A stretch of DNA of 64,000 nucleotides from Pedobacter sp. SYP-B3415 (GTDB taxonomy: Bacteria; Bacteroidota; Bacteroidia; Sphingobacteriales; Sphingobacteriaceae): positions 186,001 to 250,000 of the forward strand of contig NZ_RXNQ01000031.1 of the NCBI RefSeq assembly GCF_004138205.1, given 5' to 3'. This document shows, in pieces, positions 34,706 through 43,199 of this stretch. A program made the translations under genes and the position numbers. Each line of letters opens with the position of its first letter. The stretch's first letter is position 1. Below the pieces are notes generated by a model. The model was not told where the DNA came from and made no database searches. It saw nothing but the letters and a program-made list of their open reading frames with translations.

Positions 34706-37027
34706 TTATCGTGTATCTGCCAAAATCTCTATTTTGAACTCTTTTGGAGGTTCCGCCCCGGCGAGGTTTTTTACAAAATAATCCCACCGACGGCGCATCA
34801 TATATGTGTTGTATCTTCCAAAGCTATGTGCGCTGTTTGGAAAAATTACCAGGTCATAATCTTTGTTTGCTTTCTCAAGGGCCTCCACGACGAGCAGGGT
34901 ATTATATGGCGGCACATTATCATCCATCATGCCGTGAGCAAGCATTAACTTCCCTTTAAGATTAGCTGCATAGGTTTGGTTGGCTTGTGCCGCGTAAGCT
35001 TCGTCACTTATCGGACCATTGTAACGGTCGCCCCAGTCGTCTTCGTAGTTCCGGTTGTCGTGATTTCCCGACTCAGCAATTCCCACTTTAAAAAAATCGG
35101 GATACCTGAACATGGCTGCCGCCGTTGCAAAGCCACCGCCTGAGTGCCCCCAGATGCCTACACGATTTAAGTCTATGTACGGATACCTGCGCGCAAGTTC
35201 CCTGATTCCTGCCACCTGGTCTGGCAGGGTATTCTCGGCCATATTTCCATAACTTTTATCATGAAAACTTTTGGTACGGAGCGGATTACTTGTGCCTTCA
35301 ATCTCTACCACGATAAAACCGAGTTCGGCCAGGGCCTGATTATCGCGGCGGGCTGCAGCGAAAGACCAATTTCCTATGCTGCCACCCTGCGGCCCAGGAT
35401 AAATATAATCGACCAGCGGATATTTCCTGGACGGATCAAGGTTTGATGGTGTATACATCAGTCCGTATAAATCTGTGGTTCCGTCTGCTGCTTTTACTGT
35501 AACCGGCACAGGCGCTTTCCATCCTGCGGCAAGCAGACGCGAGATATCGGTTTTAGGAAGCTGCACGCTGATCTTTCCATCCAGATCGCGCACTGCTGCC
35601 TGTGCCGGCACGTCTGGCTTAGACCATTCATCTGTAAAATATTTCATCGAGGGACTAAACTCAACACGATGGTTACCGGCTTCGGGCGTAAGCACCCTGA
35701 AGTTTTTGCCATCCAGATTAATTCTGCACAACTGCGCGAAATAGGGGTTTTCTTTCTGAATACCGCAGGCCATAAAATAAGCCTGTCTTTTTGCTTCATC
35801 AATGTGAATCAATTTTGTCACAATCCAGTTTCCGCCGGTGATACGGTTTTTAAATTTTCCATTCCGCGTGTCATACAGGTAGAGATGACCACGGTCATCG
35901 CGTTCTGAAAACCAGACGATTTCATTAGATTTATCAAGGAAACGCCAGTTTATTGCGCCCCATCCTGATTCATACTGGGTTTTAACTTTCTCTTCGAACA
36001 GTTCATCAACGCGGCCGGTCGCCGCATCGGCAATACGAATTTTCTCTTCGTTATGATACCGGGAGGTCGACACGAATGTCAGCCGGGTACCCGCCCTGTT
36101 CCATTGCACGTCGTCAAATGTCCCGCTGCTCGCAATATCATCGCTCAGGGTGGCTCGGTGCGGGTCTGCATCAACCTGCAGCGATATCACTTTAGGTTGC
36201 TCAGTATCAATAATGACGCGTTCAATCATTGCTACTTTCTTGTCAGATGGCATCGCATATTTCCATTGCTTAAGCGTCGGTGCGCCGACGTTGGTTGTAA
36301 CAAGATACATGTCGTTCAAATGCCGCTGGTCTTGTTTGAACGTTGCTATTTTTTTCGAATCGGGAGACCACGCTACAATCGCCCGCTCACTCGATTTCCA
36401 GCCGGCATTGTCGGTTGCATAACCATAATCCTTTACGCCATCGGTAGTTAGCTGTGACTCCTTGCCCGTAACAAGGTCCCTGAGCCAAAGGTTGTACGAA
36501 CGGATAAAGACGGCCTTAGTTCCGTCTGGCGAAAGCGTTGGCGGACCATCTGCTGCCGTCGCCGGTGTACGCTGAAAAGCAGAACCGCTACCCTTTCGGG
36601 TCTCTTTTTGCAAAACATATGCAGACAGGTCTGCAGTATAGTTCGCGGAGCCAAACTGAAAACGCATGAGTTTACGATCCGGAGAATAGTTCACATCGTT
36701 CAGAGACAAAGAAGTGGCCCGGACCGTACCGGTTCCGGCGGCCGAAAGCGCGGCCGCCAGCTTGTGGTGATCAAAAGCGGGCTTTAAAATACCTGATTTG
36801 GGATCAGCCAGCATATAAGTAACACCGGATGCATGTACATCGCGTAGCAACAGACGCTCGTCCGCCAGCCAGGTAGGCCGGCCAGGCGTATGATCAACAA
36901 ACCTTTGGGCGTTCGTTGACAGGAAACTTTGCGCCCGTTTATAGTCTTCTGTGGTTACCTGTGGTGTCTGGGCCGATACGCTCGTCGCGAGAAGAAGCAT
37001 GGCACAGCTGCAAGCTAGTTTGTTCAT
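34706..37027 (-). CDS. Exported S9 (dipeptidyl peptidase IV-like) peptidase
   Basis: A 773-residue periplasmic peptidase with a signal peptide (MNKLACSCAMLLLATSVSAQ), an N-terminal DPP-IV beta-propeller (about 90-480) and a C-terminal alpha/beta hydrolase domain. The triad is visible as S in GIWGHSGGGFA, D in AHGMMDDNVPPYN and H in FPNSAHSFGRYN. It cleaves dipeptides from peptides. It stands 132 bases away from the sulfatase operon and probably has its own promoter. Confidence 0.93.
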   Translation of the reverse strand: MNKLACSCAMLLLATSVSAQTPQVTTEDYKRAQSFLSTNAQRFVDHTPGRPTWLADERLLLRDVHASGVTYMLADPKSGILKPAFDHHKLAAALSAAGTGTVRATSLSLNDVNYSPDRKLMRFQFGSANYTADLSAYVLQKETRKGSGSAFQRTPATAADGPPTLSPDGTKAVFIRSYNLWLRDLVTGKESQLTTDGVKDYGYATDNAGWKSSERAIVAWSPDSKKIATFKQDQRHLNDMYLVTTNVGAPTLKQWKYAMPSDKKVAMIERVIIDTEQPKVISLQVDADPHRATLSDDIASSGTFDDVQWNRAGTRLTFVSTSRYHNEEKIRIADAATGRVDELFEEKVKTQYESGWGAINWRFLDKSNEIVWFSERDDRGHLYLYDTRNGKFKNRITGGNWIVTKLIHIDEAKRQAYFMACGIQKENPYFAQLCRINLDGKNFRVLTPEAGNHRVEFSPSMKYFTDEWSKPDVPAQAAVRDLDGKISVQLPKTDISRLLAAGWKAPVPVTVKAADGTTDLYGLMYTPSNLDPSRKYPLVDYIYPGPQGGSIGNWSFAAARRDNQALAELGFIVVEIEGTSNPLRTKSFHDKSYGNMAENTLPDQVAGIRELARRYPYIDLNRVGIWGHSGGGFATAAAMFRYPDFFKVGIAESGNHDNRNYEDDWGDRYNGPISDEAYAAQANQTYAANLKGKLMLAHGMMDDNVPPYNTLLVVEALEKANKDYDLVIFPNSAHSFGRYNTYMMRRRWDYFVKNLAGAEPPKEFKIEILADTR

Positions 37028-37279
37028 TTGATATGCTGGTTAACAGCCGGCAATTTCCAAAATGTTTTTTAGTTTTTTCTGGCAACGCCGCTGAAATACG
37101 TTATTCTATCAAATAAGTTATGGTTCTGCCAGGAGCAGAAGCCTGGCCGATGCTGAAGGGATATATTCGGCCTGCATGCAGCGTTTGGTACAACTACGCC
37201 TGCGCTCAAAATGAACAATCTGCAAAAAGCCGCCAACATTTACTACATGCTGGTGTTTTAAAGGCAAAATTGAGCTGAC

Positions 37280-38452
37280 ATGAAAAAACAAGACGGCGGT
37301 AAGAAAAGAAAGGCAGAAAAGCCCGTTAAACTTGAAGAATGGAAATCATCTGCAGATGTGGATGCTCCGCCGGCCCCATCCCCGCTTCCACCTGCCGATC
37401 GTGTTGGTTATGCCGTTGTCGGTCTCGGGCACCTTACGCTTGAGGAAATTTTGCCGGCACTGGCAACAAGCGAAAAGTCTAAGCTGGTTGCCCTGGTTAG
37501 CGGCGACGAAGAAAAAATGTTGCAGGTAGCGCGTCAGTATGGCGTGGAGCCCAGGAACTGTTATTTGTACGATGATTATGATAAGCTGGCTGACAACCCT
37601 GACGTGCAGGCTATCTATATTGTTTTACCAAATACCCTTCATCTGGATTACACAATAAGAGGTGCGAAAGCCGGCAAACATATATTATGTGAAAAACCGA
37701 TGGCCGCCACACCTGACGAATGTAAAAAGATGATAAAAGCCTGCGATAAAGCCGGTGTTAAATTAATGATCGCTTATCGGATGCAATACGAGCCGCACAT
37801 CAGATACATGAAGTCTGTCATCGAAGAGGGCACGCTCGGTAACACAAAGTTCATAGAATCTGTAAACGGACAAAGCAGCTCAAACGCAGACCAATGGCGA
37901 CTCAAAAAAGCTTCGGCGGGCGGTGGCGCACTACCCGATGTTGGTATATATTGTTTTAATACCATCCGGTACCTGCTGGGTGAAGAACCCCATGAAGTTT
38001 TTGCGTATACGTACTCAACACCCGGCGATCCGTTATTTAAAGAGGTGGAAGAAATGGTATCCTGGCAAATGCGTTTCCCAAGCGGTGTCATAGCAAATTG
38101 CATGACCCACTACAATATTCATGAAGCCAGAACCCTGAATATACACTTTGATCGCGGTCGGCTGATGCTGGACAAAGCATTTAATTACGGCGGACAAAGA
38201 CTGAAAACTATTCATGCAGAAGAAATGCATCAGTTGGAAACAGAAATAGGAATTGCTGATGTAGATCATTTTGCCACAGAGATGGATCACTTCTCTGATT
38301 GCATCATCAATGATTTGAAACCTTACACCCCGGGAGAAGAGGGTCTGCAGGATCACATCATTATGGATGCCATTTACGAATCGGCCAGGACCGGGAAACC
38401 CGTAAAACTCAAACTTAAATCTATCGCTAATACCCGCGGGCGGAGTGCCTGA
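37280..38452 (+). CDS. Gfo/Idh/MocA family oxidoreductase (glucose-fructose oxidoreductase-like)
   Basis: A 390-residue protein with a basic, proline-rich N-terminal extension of about 40 residues (no signal peptide recognised), then a Rossmann domain (GYAVVGLGHLTLEEILPALA), the EKP motif (HILCEKPMAA) and a C-terminal domain with GGGALPDVGIYCFNTIRYLL. It resembles glucose-fructose oxidoreductase-type enzymes. It is monocistronic and divergent from the S9 peptidase. Confidence 0.87.
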   Translation: MKKQDGGKKRKAEKPVKLEEWKSSADVDAPPAPSPLPPADRVGYAVVGLGHLTLEEILPALATSEKSKLVALVSGDEEKMLQVARQYGVEPRNCYLYDDYDKLADNPDVQAIYIVLPNTLHLDYTIRGAKAGKHILCEKPMAATPDECKKMIKACDKAGVKLMIAYRMQYEPHIRYMKSVIEEGTLGNTKFIESVNGQSSSNADQWRLKKASAGGGALPDVGIYCFNTIRYLLGEEPHEVFAYTYSTPGDPLFKEVEEMVSWQMRFPSGVIANCMTHYNIHEARTLNIHFDRGRLMLDKAFNYGGQRLKTIHAEEMHQLETEIGIADVDHFATEMDHFSDCIINDLKPYTPGEEGLQDHIIMDAIYESARTGKPVKLKLKSIANTRGRSA

Positions 38453-38467
38453 CCGATCTTGACCGGG

Positions 38468-38505
38468 GCCGGACGCTTACATGTATGTTTTAACATGCAT
38501 CCGGC
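38468..38505 (+). terminator. Probable terminator hairpin
   Basis: GCCGGA (38468-38473) pairs with TCCGGC (38500-38505), with an inner ACATG-containing repeat. It lies 15 bases after the oxidoreductase stop. The T tract is short (TTT). Confidence 0.4.
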
Positions 38506-38646
38506 TTTGCGCCAGGCAGCAAGGCGGCCGGTTCAGGAAGACAGGATAAAGACGTTGTAAACATTTTGTGAAATTCTTTATCATAATGGCAATTATGAGG
38601 CAGGATAGCCGTTTTAGGAATAATTTTTGTGCTCATCTCCTGCCCT

Positions 38647-39333
38647 ATGAACAATTTATTGACCCTACAGCTACCCCACGAAGAGCGGGGAACTGATATT
38701 CAGGCGTTTGCGCCCGTTGCAGACAAATTCCCTGGATTAACCACAGTTCTGGACGCTCAGCAAAATACGCTCGTCTGGATTTCTGAAAGCAGCCAGCGGA
38801 AGCTCGTAAGCAACAACGGAATGCTCGGCTTTACTTTCGCACAGCTTGAACATCTGTTCTACCCCCAGGAAGTAAAAAAACTTGACAGCAAGATTAAAAA
38901 ACTCATCCGCAACAACAATGTCGAAGAAACGGTCAGCCATTTTATACGTATCCGGGAACATGGCAACGAAACCTGGAACTGGTATATAGGCTGCGCAAGA
39001 ATATTTAAATGGGACGAAAAAGGCAGCCCCGAGCTTATTCTGTGCAACTTCTTCCCTATGGACACTATACATTACGTCGGTGCAAAGGCGATCCGCCTGC
39101 AGGAAGAAGTGGAGTTTCGTTCAAAACACCGCCAGGAGTTCGAGTCGCTGACACCGCGTGAACTGGAAATTCTGCGTTACTTCGCGCTGTCTAAAAGTGC
39201 ATCTGAAATAGCCGAATCACTTTTCATTTCAGAAATGACCGTAAAAACGCACCGCAAACACATCAAGAAAAAACTTAATATAGGCAGTTACTATGAGCTG
39301 GTACAGTTTGCCCGCGCATTCGACCTGGTTTAA
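38647..39333 (+). CDS. LuxR-type transcriptional regulator with a PAS-like N-terminus
   Basis: A 228-residue regulator. The C-terminal 60 residues are a LuxR helix-turn-helix (LTPRELEILRYFALSKSASE and ISEMTVKTHRKHIKKKL). The N-terminal 160 residues look like a PAS-type sensor, with FIRIREHGNETWNWYIGCAR in a PAS-core-like strand region, though the match is weak. No kinase is nearby. An ATG at 38629 would add six residues. Confidence 0.82.
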   Translation: MNNLLTLQLPHEERGTDIQAFAPVADKFPGLTTVLDAQQNTLVWISESSQRKLVSNNGMLGFTFAQLEHLFYPQEVKKLDSKIKKLIRNNNVEETVSHFIRIREHGNETWNWYIGCARIFKWDEKGSPELILCNFFPMDTIHYVGAKAIRLQEEVEFRSKHRQEFESLTPRELEILRYFALSKSASEIAESLFISEMTVKTHRKHIKKKLNIGSYYELVQFARAFDLV

Positions 39334-39377
39334 AACAGCGCTGCGCGCGGGACCGTTCCCGGTCGTGCAATGATCTC

Positions 39378-39420
39378 AAGTTCCCCTCGTAGTCTTTTTT
39401 AATACAGATGAGGGGAACTT
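39378..39420. terminator. Long-loop inverted repeat between convergent genes
   Basis: AAGTTCCCCTC (39378-39388) and GAGGGGAACTT (39410-39420) are perfect 11-base arms around a 21-base loop that contains six T. It sits between the convergent LuxR-type and STN genes and may end both transcripts. Confidence 0.55.
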
Positions 39421-39433
39421 AGATGGCAGCGTA

Positions 39434-39772
39434 CTATTTTTCAGCATTTTTGGTATCCACGATTTGCAGCTGGTGCCCCTGAAGTTTGTAAGACAGGGGC
39501 TTTCCGGAAAACTGTTCATCAAGGATTACTTTCAATGAAGCACCGCGGTAGACAGTTGCTTTTGCTGAGAAAGGCAAAAGCTGTCTGGTTGTGTAGTTAA
39601 TCCGTGTACCGAGATCAACTTCAATGCGATTCAAAACGCTTTCCAGCGTTTCAAGCCGGTGTACGGAGAAAGATAATTTACGATTTAGCAGGGATGGTTT
39701 TTCGTTGTCTGTGGGTTGCGGCTGCCAAAGCAAGGGCAGCAATGCAAGCGCAATTTTACCTGTAAGGTTCAT
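39434..39772 (-). CDS. Stand-alone STN (secretin/TonB short N-terminal) domain protein
   Basis: A 112-residue protein with a probable signal peptide (MNLTGKIALALLPLLWQ) and one STN domain (about 34-107): LSFSVHRLETLESVLNRIE, INYTTRQLLPF, GASLKVILDEQFSGKPLSYKL. STN domains normally begin SusC-like TonB transporters and receive FecR-type anti-sigma factors. Here no barrel, FecR or sigma gene follows, so it is an orphan. It may be a remnant or a stand-alone adaptor. Confidence 0.72.
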   Translation of the reverse strand: MNLTGKIALALLPLLWQPQPTDNEKPSLLNRKLSFSVHRLETLESVLNRIEVDLGTRINYTTRQLLPFSAKATVYRGASLKVILDEQFSGKPLSYKLQGHQLQIVDTKNAEK

Positions 39773-39942
39773 CTAGATTTTTCGATTTCAGTAAGTTTCC
39801 TTGGGATGATCTCGAAATTGGTTAAAGGTATAGTTTTTAGTTTAAGTCTGTGTTAAGTCGTTTCTGGTTTCGCACAACGCTGGAGAATTAACCTGCCAGG
39901 TCTTGCCGCGCTTTCCGGCACGCTGAGGGCAACTACCCAAGC

Positions 39943-40437
39943 TCAATTCAGTTGAAGAACGTTAGCGCCGGGCGGATCTTCCATTTTCCGAAGTAATTTT
40001 CTGTCATGAAGGGTTACCAGAACCTCAAGCGAACCGGTGCTTACCCGGGCAGCAAGCAGGTGTCCGCCCCATGCACGAAATTTACGGTCGGTCACTACGC
40101 CATGAATGTGCAATGAAACCTTGTCCCCCTCCCAGGCAACTGTACCGCTCATGCTGGCCATCTCTACGTCCTTGAAATCCTTAGGCAGATATTGCTTCTT
40201 TTTAAAATCAAAGAAACCAAATTGCGCATGAACGAAACCCATTCCGCTCAGATTTGCCGCCGGAATGTTCTCGTTCCGCGCCAGCTTTTCAATTTCTGCG
40301 AAGACATCATCGCCCATTTTTAAGACCATCAGGTATCCCGCCGGGACTTTGATATATCGTTTGGTAGTATCTGCGGGCAGGGCAAATGCCGTTTGTAAAC
40401 AGAAGAGGAGCGCCGCAATAGAAAAGAATCTGGACAT
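39943..40437 (-). CDS. Exported PPC (DUF296) domain protein
   Basis: A 164-residue protein with a Sec signal peptide (MSRFFSIAALLFCLQTAFA) and a single PPC/DUF296 domain. The domain runs from YIKVPAGYLMVLKMGDDVF to VLVTLHD and includes SLHIHGVVTDRKFRAWGGHL with conserved histidines. PPC domains occur in plant AT-hook proteins and in small bacterial proteins thought to bind metal and form trimers. An exported version is unusual. An ATG five codons upstream is less likely. Confidence 0.8.
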   Translation of the reverse strand: MSRFFSIAALLFCLQTAFALPADTTKRYIKVPAGYLMVLKMGDDVFAEIEKLARNENIPAANLSGMGFVHAQFGFFDFKKKQYLPKDFKDVEMASMSGTVAWEGDKVSLHIHGVVTDRKFRAWGGHLLAARVSTGSLEVLVTLHDRKLLRKMEDPPGANVLQLN

Positions 40438-40478
40438 CGTAGGTAAACACACTTACGACATATAAGTTTGAGTTTTTT

Positions 40479-40510
40479 AAAAAAAAAGGCAGCCACAGAT
40501 GTGGCTACCT
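40479..40510 (-). terminator. Terminator of the glutaminase-like gene
   Basis: On the minus strand GGTAGCCACA pairs with TGTGGCTGCC (one mismatch) and a run of nine or more T follows. Confidence 0.85.
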
Positions 40511-40570
40511 TAAAGCGGCTACAGGATATTGTGGATTAGTTAGCCGCACTCATGCACTTTGAATGGATTG

Positions 40571-43072
40571 TTATTTTCTTGTTCTGTCGTACAGCATTTT
40601 CATGAAATATCCGCCAACTACACTCCTGGCCTGGAAACCTACTTGTTTTCCATCTGTCGTTTCATGCCAGTCAGATAAGGGAACGCGTGTCGGCGTGGCC
40701 TGACTGTACGCATGTACCGGCTCAATCAGTGCCTGAAACTGTTCGGGTTTTGGGGCAAAAGTAGCGGTCCAGACGATCCAGTCAGATTTGGTATATGTTT
40801 TACGGCTATCAAGCGGCAGGCCGAACTTGTTTTGTTTTTTCATATAATAGGCAGACTCCAGATCGAATACATCCTGTGAAAATATACCAAGGTCCAGTAC
40901 TTTGTCCCAAACCAGGTTATACTTCTGGCTCCAGGTGCGTTTGTCACTGAAAGTGAGGCTATAGTGATCACCGTCAGATGCCATCTCTTTCCATTTTGAG
41001 GCCATCTGACTGGCAATACCACGGTATTCAGTAGCCACCTGTTTATAACCAAGCTGATCAGCCATTTGTGCGTAAGCAGCTATGCCCATGATGGCTTTGA
41101 CAGAGAGATTTGCGTTCCGCGCCAGATGGCCGGCAAAGTCGTCTGTACACAACTGGTTTTTAGGATCGAAACCTTCGCGCGTAAGATATTTTGCCCAGCG
41201 CGTAAGGATGTTCCAGTGTTTTTTCGCGTAGGAAGCATTCCCTTCTATTTTGGCAATGGCAGCGGTCAGGATGATCATATTTCCTGATTCTTCTACTGGC
41301 ATGTCTTCTCCATAGGTCTGGCCATTGGCAAAGGGATACGTTCCAAGGTCATGAGCCGCATAATCCTTGTTATATTTTCCGCTTTCACTATAATAGAAGA
41401 TACCATTTAACATACCTTCCATAAGTTTTGGATTGTAGATCAGAAATAGCGGAGCAGAGGGATAGGTGACATCTACCGTATTAATAAAACCACCGCTAAA
41501 GTTTTCCTTTGAAAACCACAGCAGTTCGCCTTTCGGACTTTCAACCAGCTGATGGGCTGCAATACTTTGACGGTACGCGAGTGCACAAAGGTCTGCATAT
41601 TTAGATCCGCCAGAATTACGCGCATCCGCATACATACGGGCATCAAAGTTATTGCATGCTGTTTTGACCTTTGCATAATCACGCGCAGCGGTGATCAATT
41701 CACTTGTAAAAGCTTTGTTTCCAGACTTGTTCCACCATGGACGCAGATTTGCACCAAAGTATTGGATCGAATACTTTTCATCGTAACCAATAGTAAGGAA
41801 GCGGGATACTTTCTGGCTTCCTACCTTACCAAGAGAGAAAACCGTGTTAAGCGCCAGTTTTGTTCCCGAAGAGGCGGTGCTGGTGTATTTATTTGAAGCG
41901 AATGATGAAAGGGCTGTTTTTTCTGATGTAATGTACTGAGACAAACCACCAGTTTTTTGCGCACCGATGTAAAGGAAGCCCCAGTCGATACGCATATCAT
42001 CGCCTTTTTTGCCAAGAACTTTTTGTTCCTTACTGCCGGCCTTCAGCACGGAAAGTGTACCGGCTGTGATCTTAGATGCCTGCACAGGCTGCAGGGCTTT
42101 GTTCACCGTAATGTCTGTTGATGCGCTGGTGAGCAGCCTGACATCATGTTGTTTTCCATCTGTTGCACGAACTGCGTAACTAATATAACTTACCGGTCTG
42201 GAGAGCAGGGGAAGGTTTTCAAGCAGCAATGGCGATGTAAAAGTCAGATCGAGCGCAATACCTCCGGCCCTGAAAGTATAACGGGTCTGTGTAGCAGAGA
42301 TGGTTACAGAAGTTTGTTTGGCTACCCTGTCAAAAGCGGTATTTGCAGGCTCCCGCTCAGCAATACCAGCATCGGCACGAGCGCCTCCGCCTGTGTTCAC
42401 TACATGGATTGCGAGCACGTTAACTCCAGATTTCAGTTTGTCTTTATCAAAATCGATCAGGCCGTAATCATTGGTTACACCTTTTTTGCTGTAGATTTTT
42501 TTTCCGTTCAGCCAGAATTCAGCATCATCATCATGTGAAATTTTGAGCAGGGGATCTTTGATTGCCTGAACATCATTGACCGTAAAGGTCCGTCTGATCC
42601 AGATATCGCGGGTTTTCCAAATCGTTTTATCAGTGCCGGCATTATCTCCTATGGGCGATTTGCCGGTTTTCCAGCCTGAAGCATTGTAGTCGGTATCTGT
42701 CCAGTCGCCTTTAGGTTCGGTTTCAGTATAATTTACGGTATAAGAGACTTCGTCTGATGCAGGCAGGATGGTCTTAAAGCGTTCAGGTTCTTTGCCCAGA
42801 AAACGGTAGTTGATGCCATCAACCTGAACAAGGCCGATCAGTGAATGCGCTGCTCCTGTCCAATGTTTTGTAGGCACCGCACTGAGTGTATCTGAATGAG
42901 ACCAGATACTCAGGTAAGGGTTATGGGTAATGAGCGGATACGATGGTGCTTTTGTGACCTGGGCTGATGCCCAGAACGTTACCAACATCAGGAAAATAAA
43001 GGTCTTTGCGGCTTTTGAAAAGATAAAAGCAGGGGTTTCCGGGCAGAGCCGCCGGTCAGTTCGTGTAATCAT
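40571..43072 (-). CDS. Large exported glutaminase-A-like protein (DUF4965/DUF5127/DUF1793)
   Basis: An 833-residue protein with an N-terminal hydrophobic export signal (about 23-38, ending WASAQ). The layout matches the fungal glutaminase A-like family of Bacteroidota: an N-terminal DUF4964-type stretch (TKAPSYPLITHNPYLSIWS), DUF5127 beta-sandwich with an inserted GH2-like sugar-binding region (about 110-225), then a C-terminal (alpha/alpha)6 barrel (DVTYPSAPLFLIYNP, GEDMPVEESGNMIIL, LCTDDFAGHLARNANLS). True glutaminase activity is not proven for bacterial members and a glycosidase role is possible. It is monocistronic. Confidence 0.82.
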   Translation of the reverse strand: MITRTDRRLCPETPAFIFSKAAKTFIFLMLVTFWASAQVTKAPSYPLITHNPYLSIWSHSDTLSAVPTKHWTGAAHSLIGLVQVDGINYRFLGKEPERFKTILPASDEVSYTVNYTETEPKGDWTDTDYNASGWKTGKSPIGDNAGTDKTIWKTRDIWIRRTFTVNDVQAIKDPLLKISHDDDAEFWLNGKKIYSKKGVTNDYGLIDFDKDKLKSGVNVLAIHVVNTGGGARADAGIAEREPANTAFDRVAKQTSVTISATQTRYTFRAGGIALDLTFTSPLLLENLPLLSRPVSYISYAVRATDGKQHDVRLLTSASTDITVNKALQPVQASKITAGTLSVLKAGSKEQKVLGKKGDDMRIDWGFLYIGAQKTGGLSQYITSEKTALSSFASNKYTSTASSGTKLALNTVFSLGKVGSQKVSRFLTIGYDEKYSIQYFGANLRPWWNKSGNKAFTSELITAARDYAKVKTACNNFDARMYADARNSGGSKYADLCALAYRQSIAAHQLVESPKGELLWFSKENFSGGFINTVDVTYPSAPLFLIYNPKLMEGMLNGIFYYSESGKYNKDYAAHDLGTYPFANGQTYGEDMPVEESGNMIILTAAIAKIEGNASYAKKHWNILTRWAKYLTREGFDPKNQLCTDDFAGHLARNANLSVKAIMGIAAYAQMADQLGYKQVATEYRGIASQMASKWKEMASDGDHYSLTFSDKRTWSQKYNLVWDKVLDLGIFSQDVFDLESAYYMKKQNKFGLPLDSRKTYTKSDWIVWTATFAPKPEQFQALIEPVHAYSQATPTRVPLSDWHETTDGKQVGFQARSVVGGYFMKMLYDRTRK

Positions 43073-43199
43073 GTAGGTTATTTCAGGTTAAGTGTATTTG
43101 GTTCAAGGCTGAAAGCCAGGTTACATTTGTGAAAGCAAGATAGCAATAATTCGATTTAGCAAAAGATAAAAATGCACGTTGCTATTAATTTCAAAAGCT

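Noticed and set aside
43122-43129. TACATTTG on the plus strand, an exact -7 match
   Set aside because: It faces into the antisense of the glutaminase-like gene, with no plus-strand gene or hairpin downstream, so it is probably chance.
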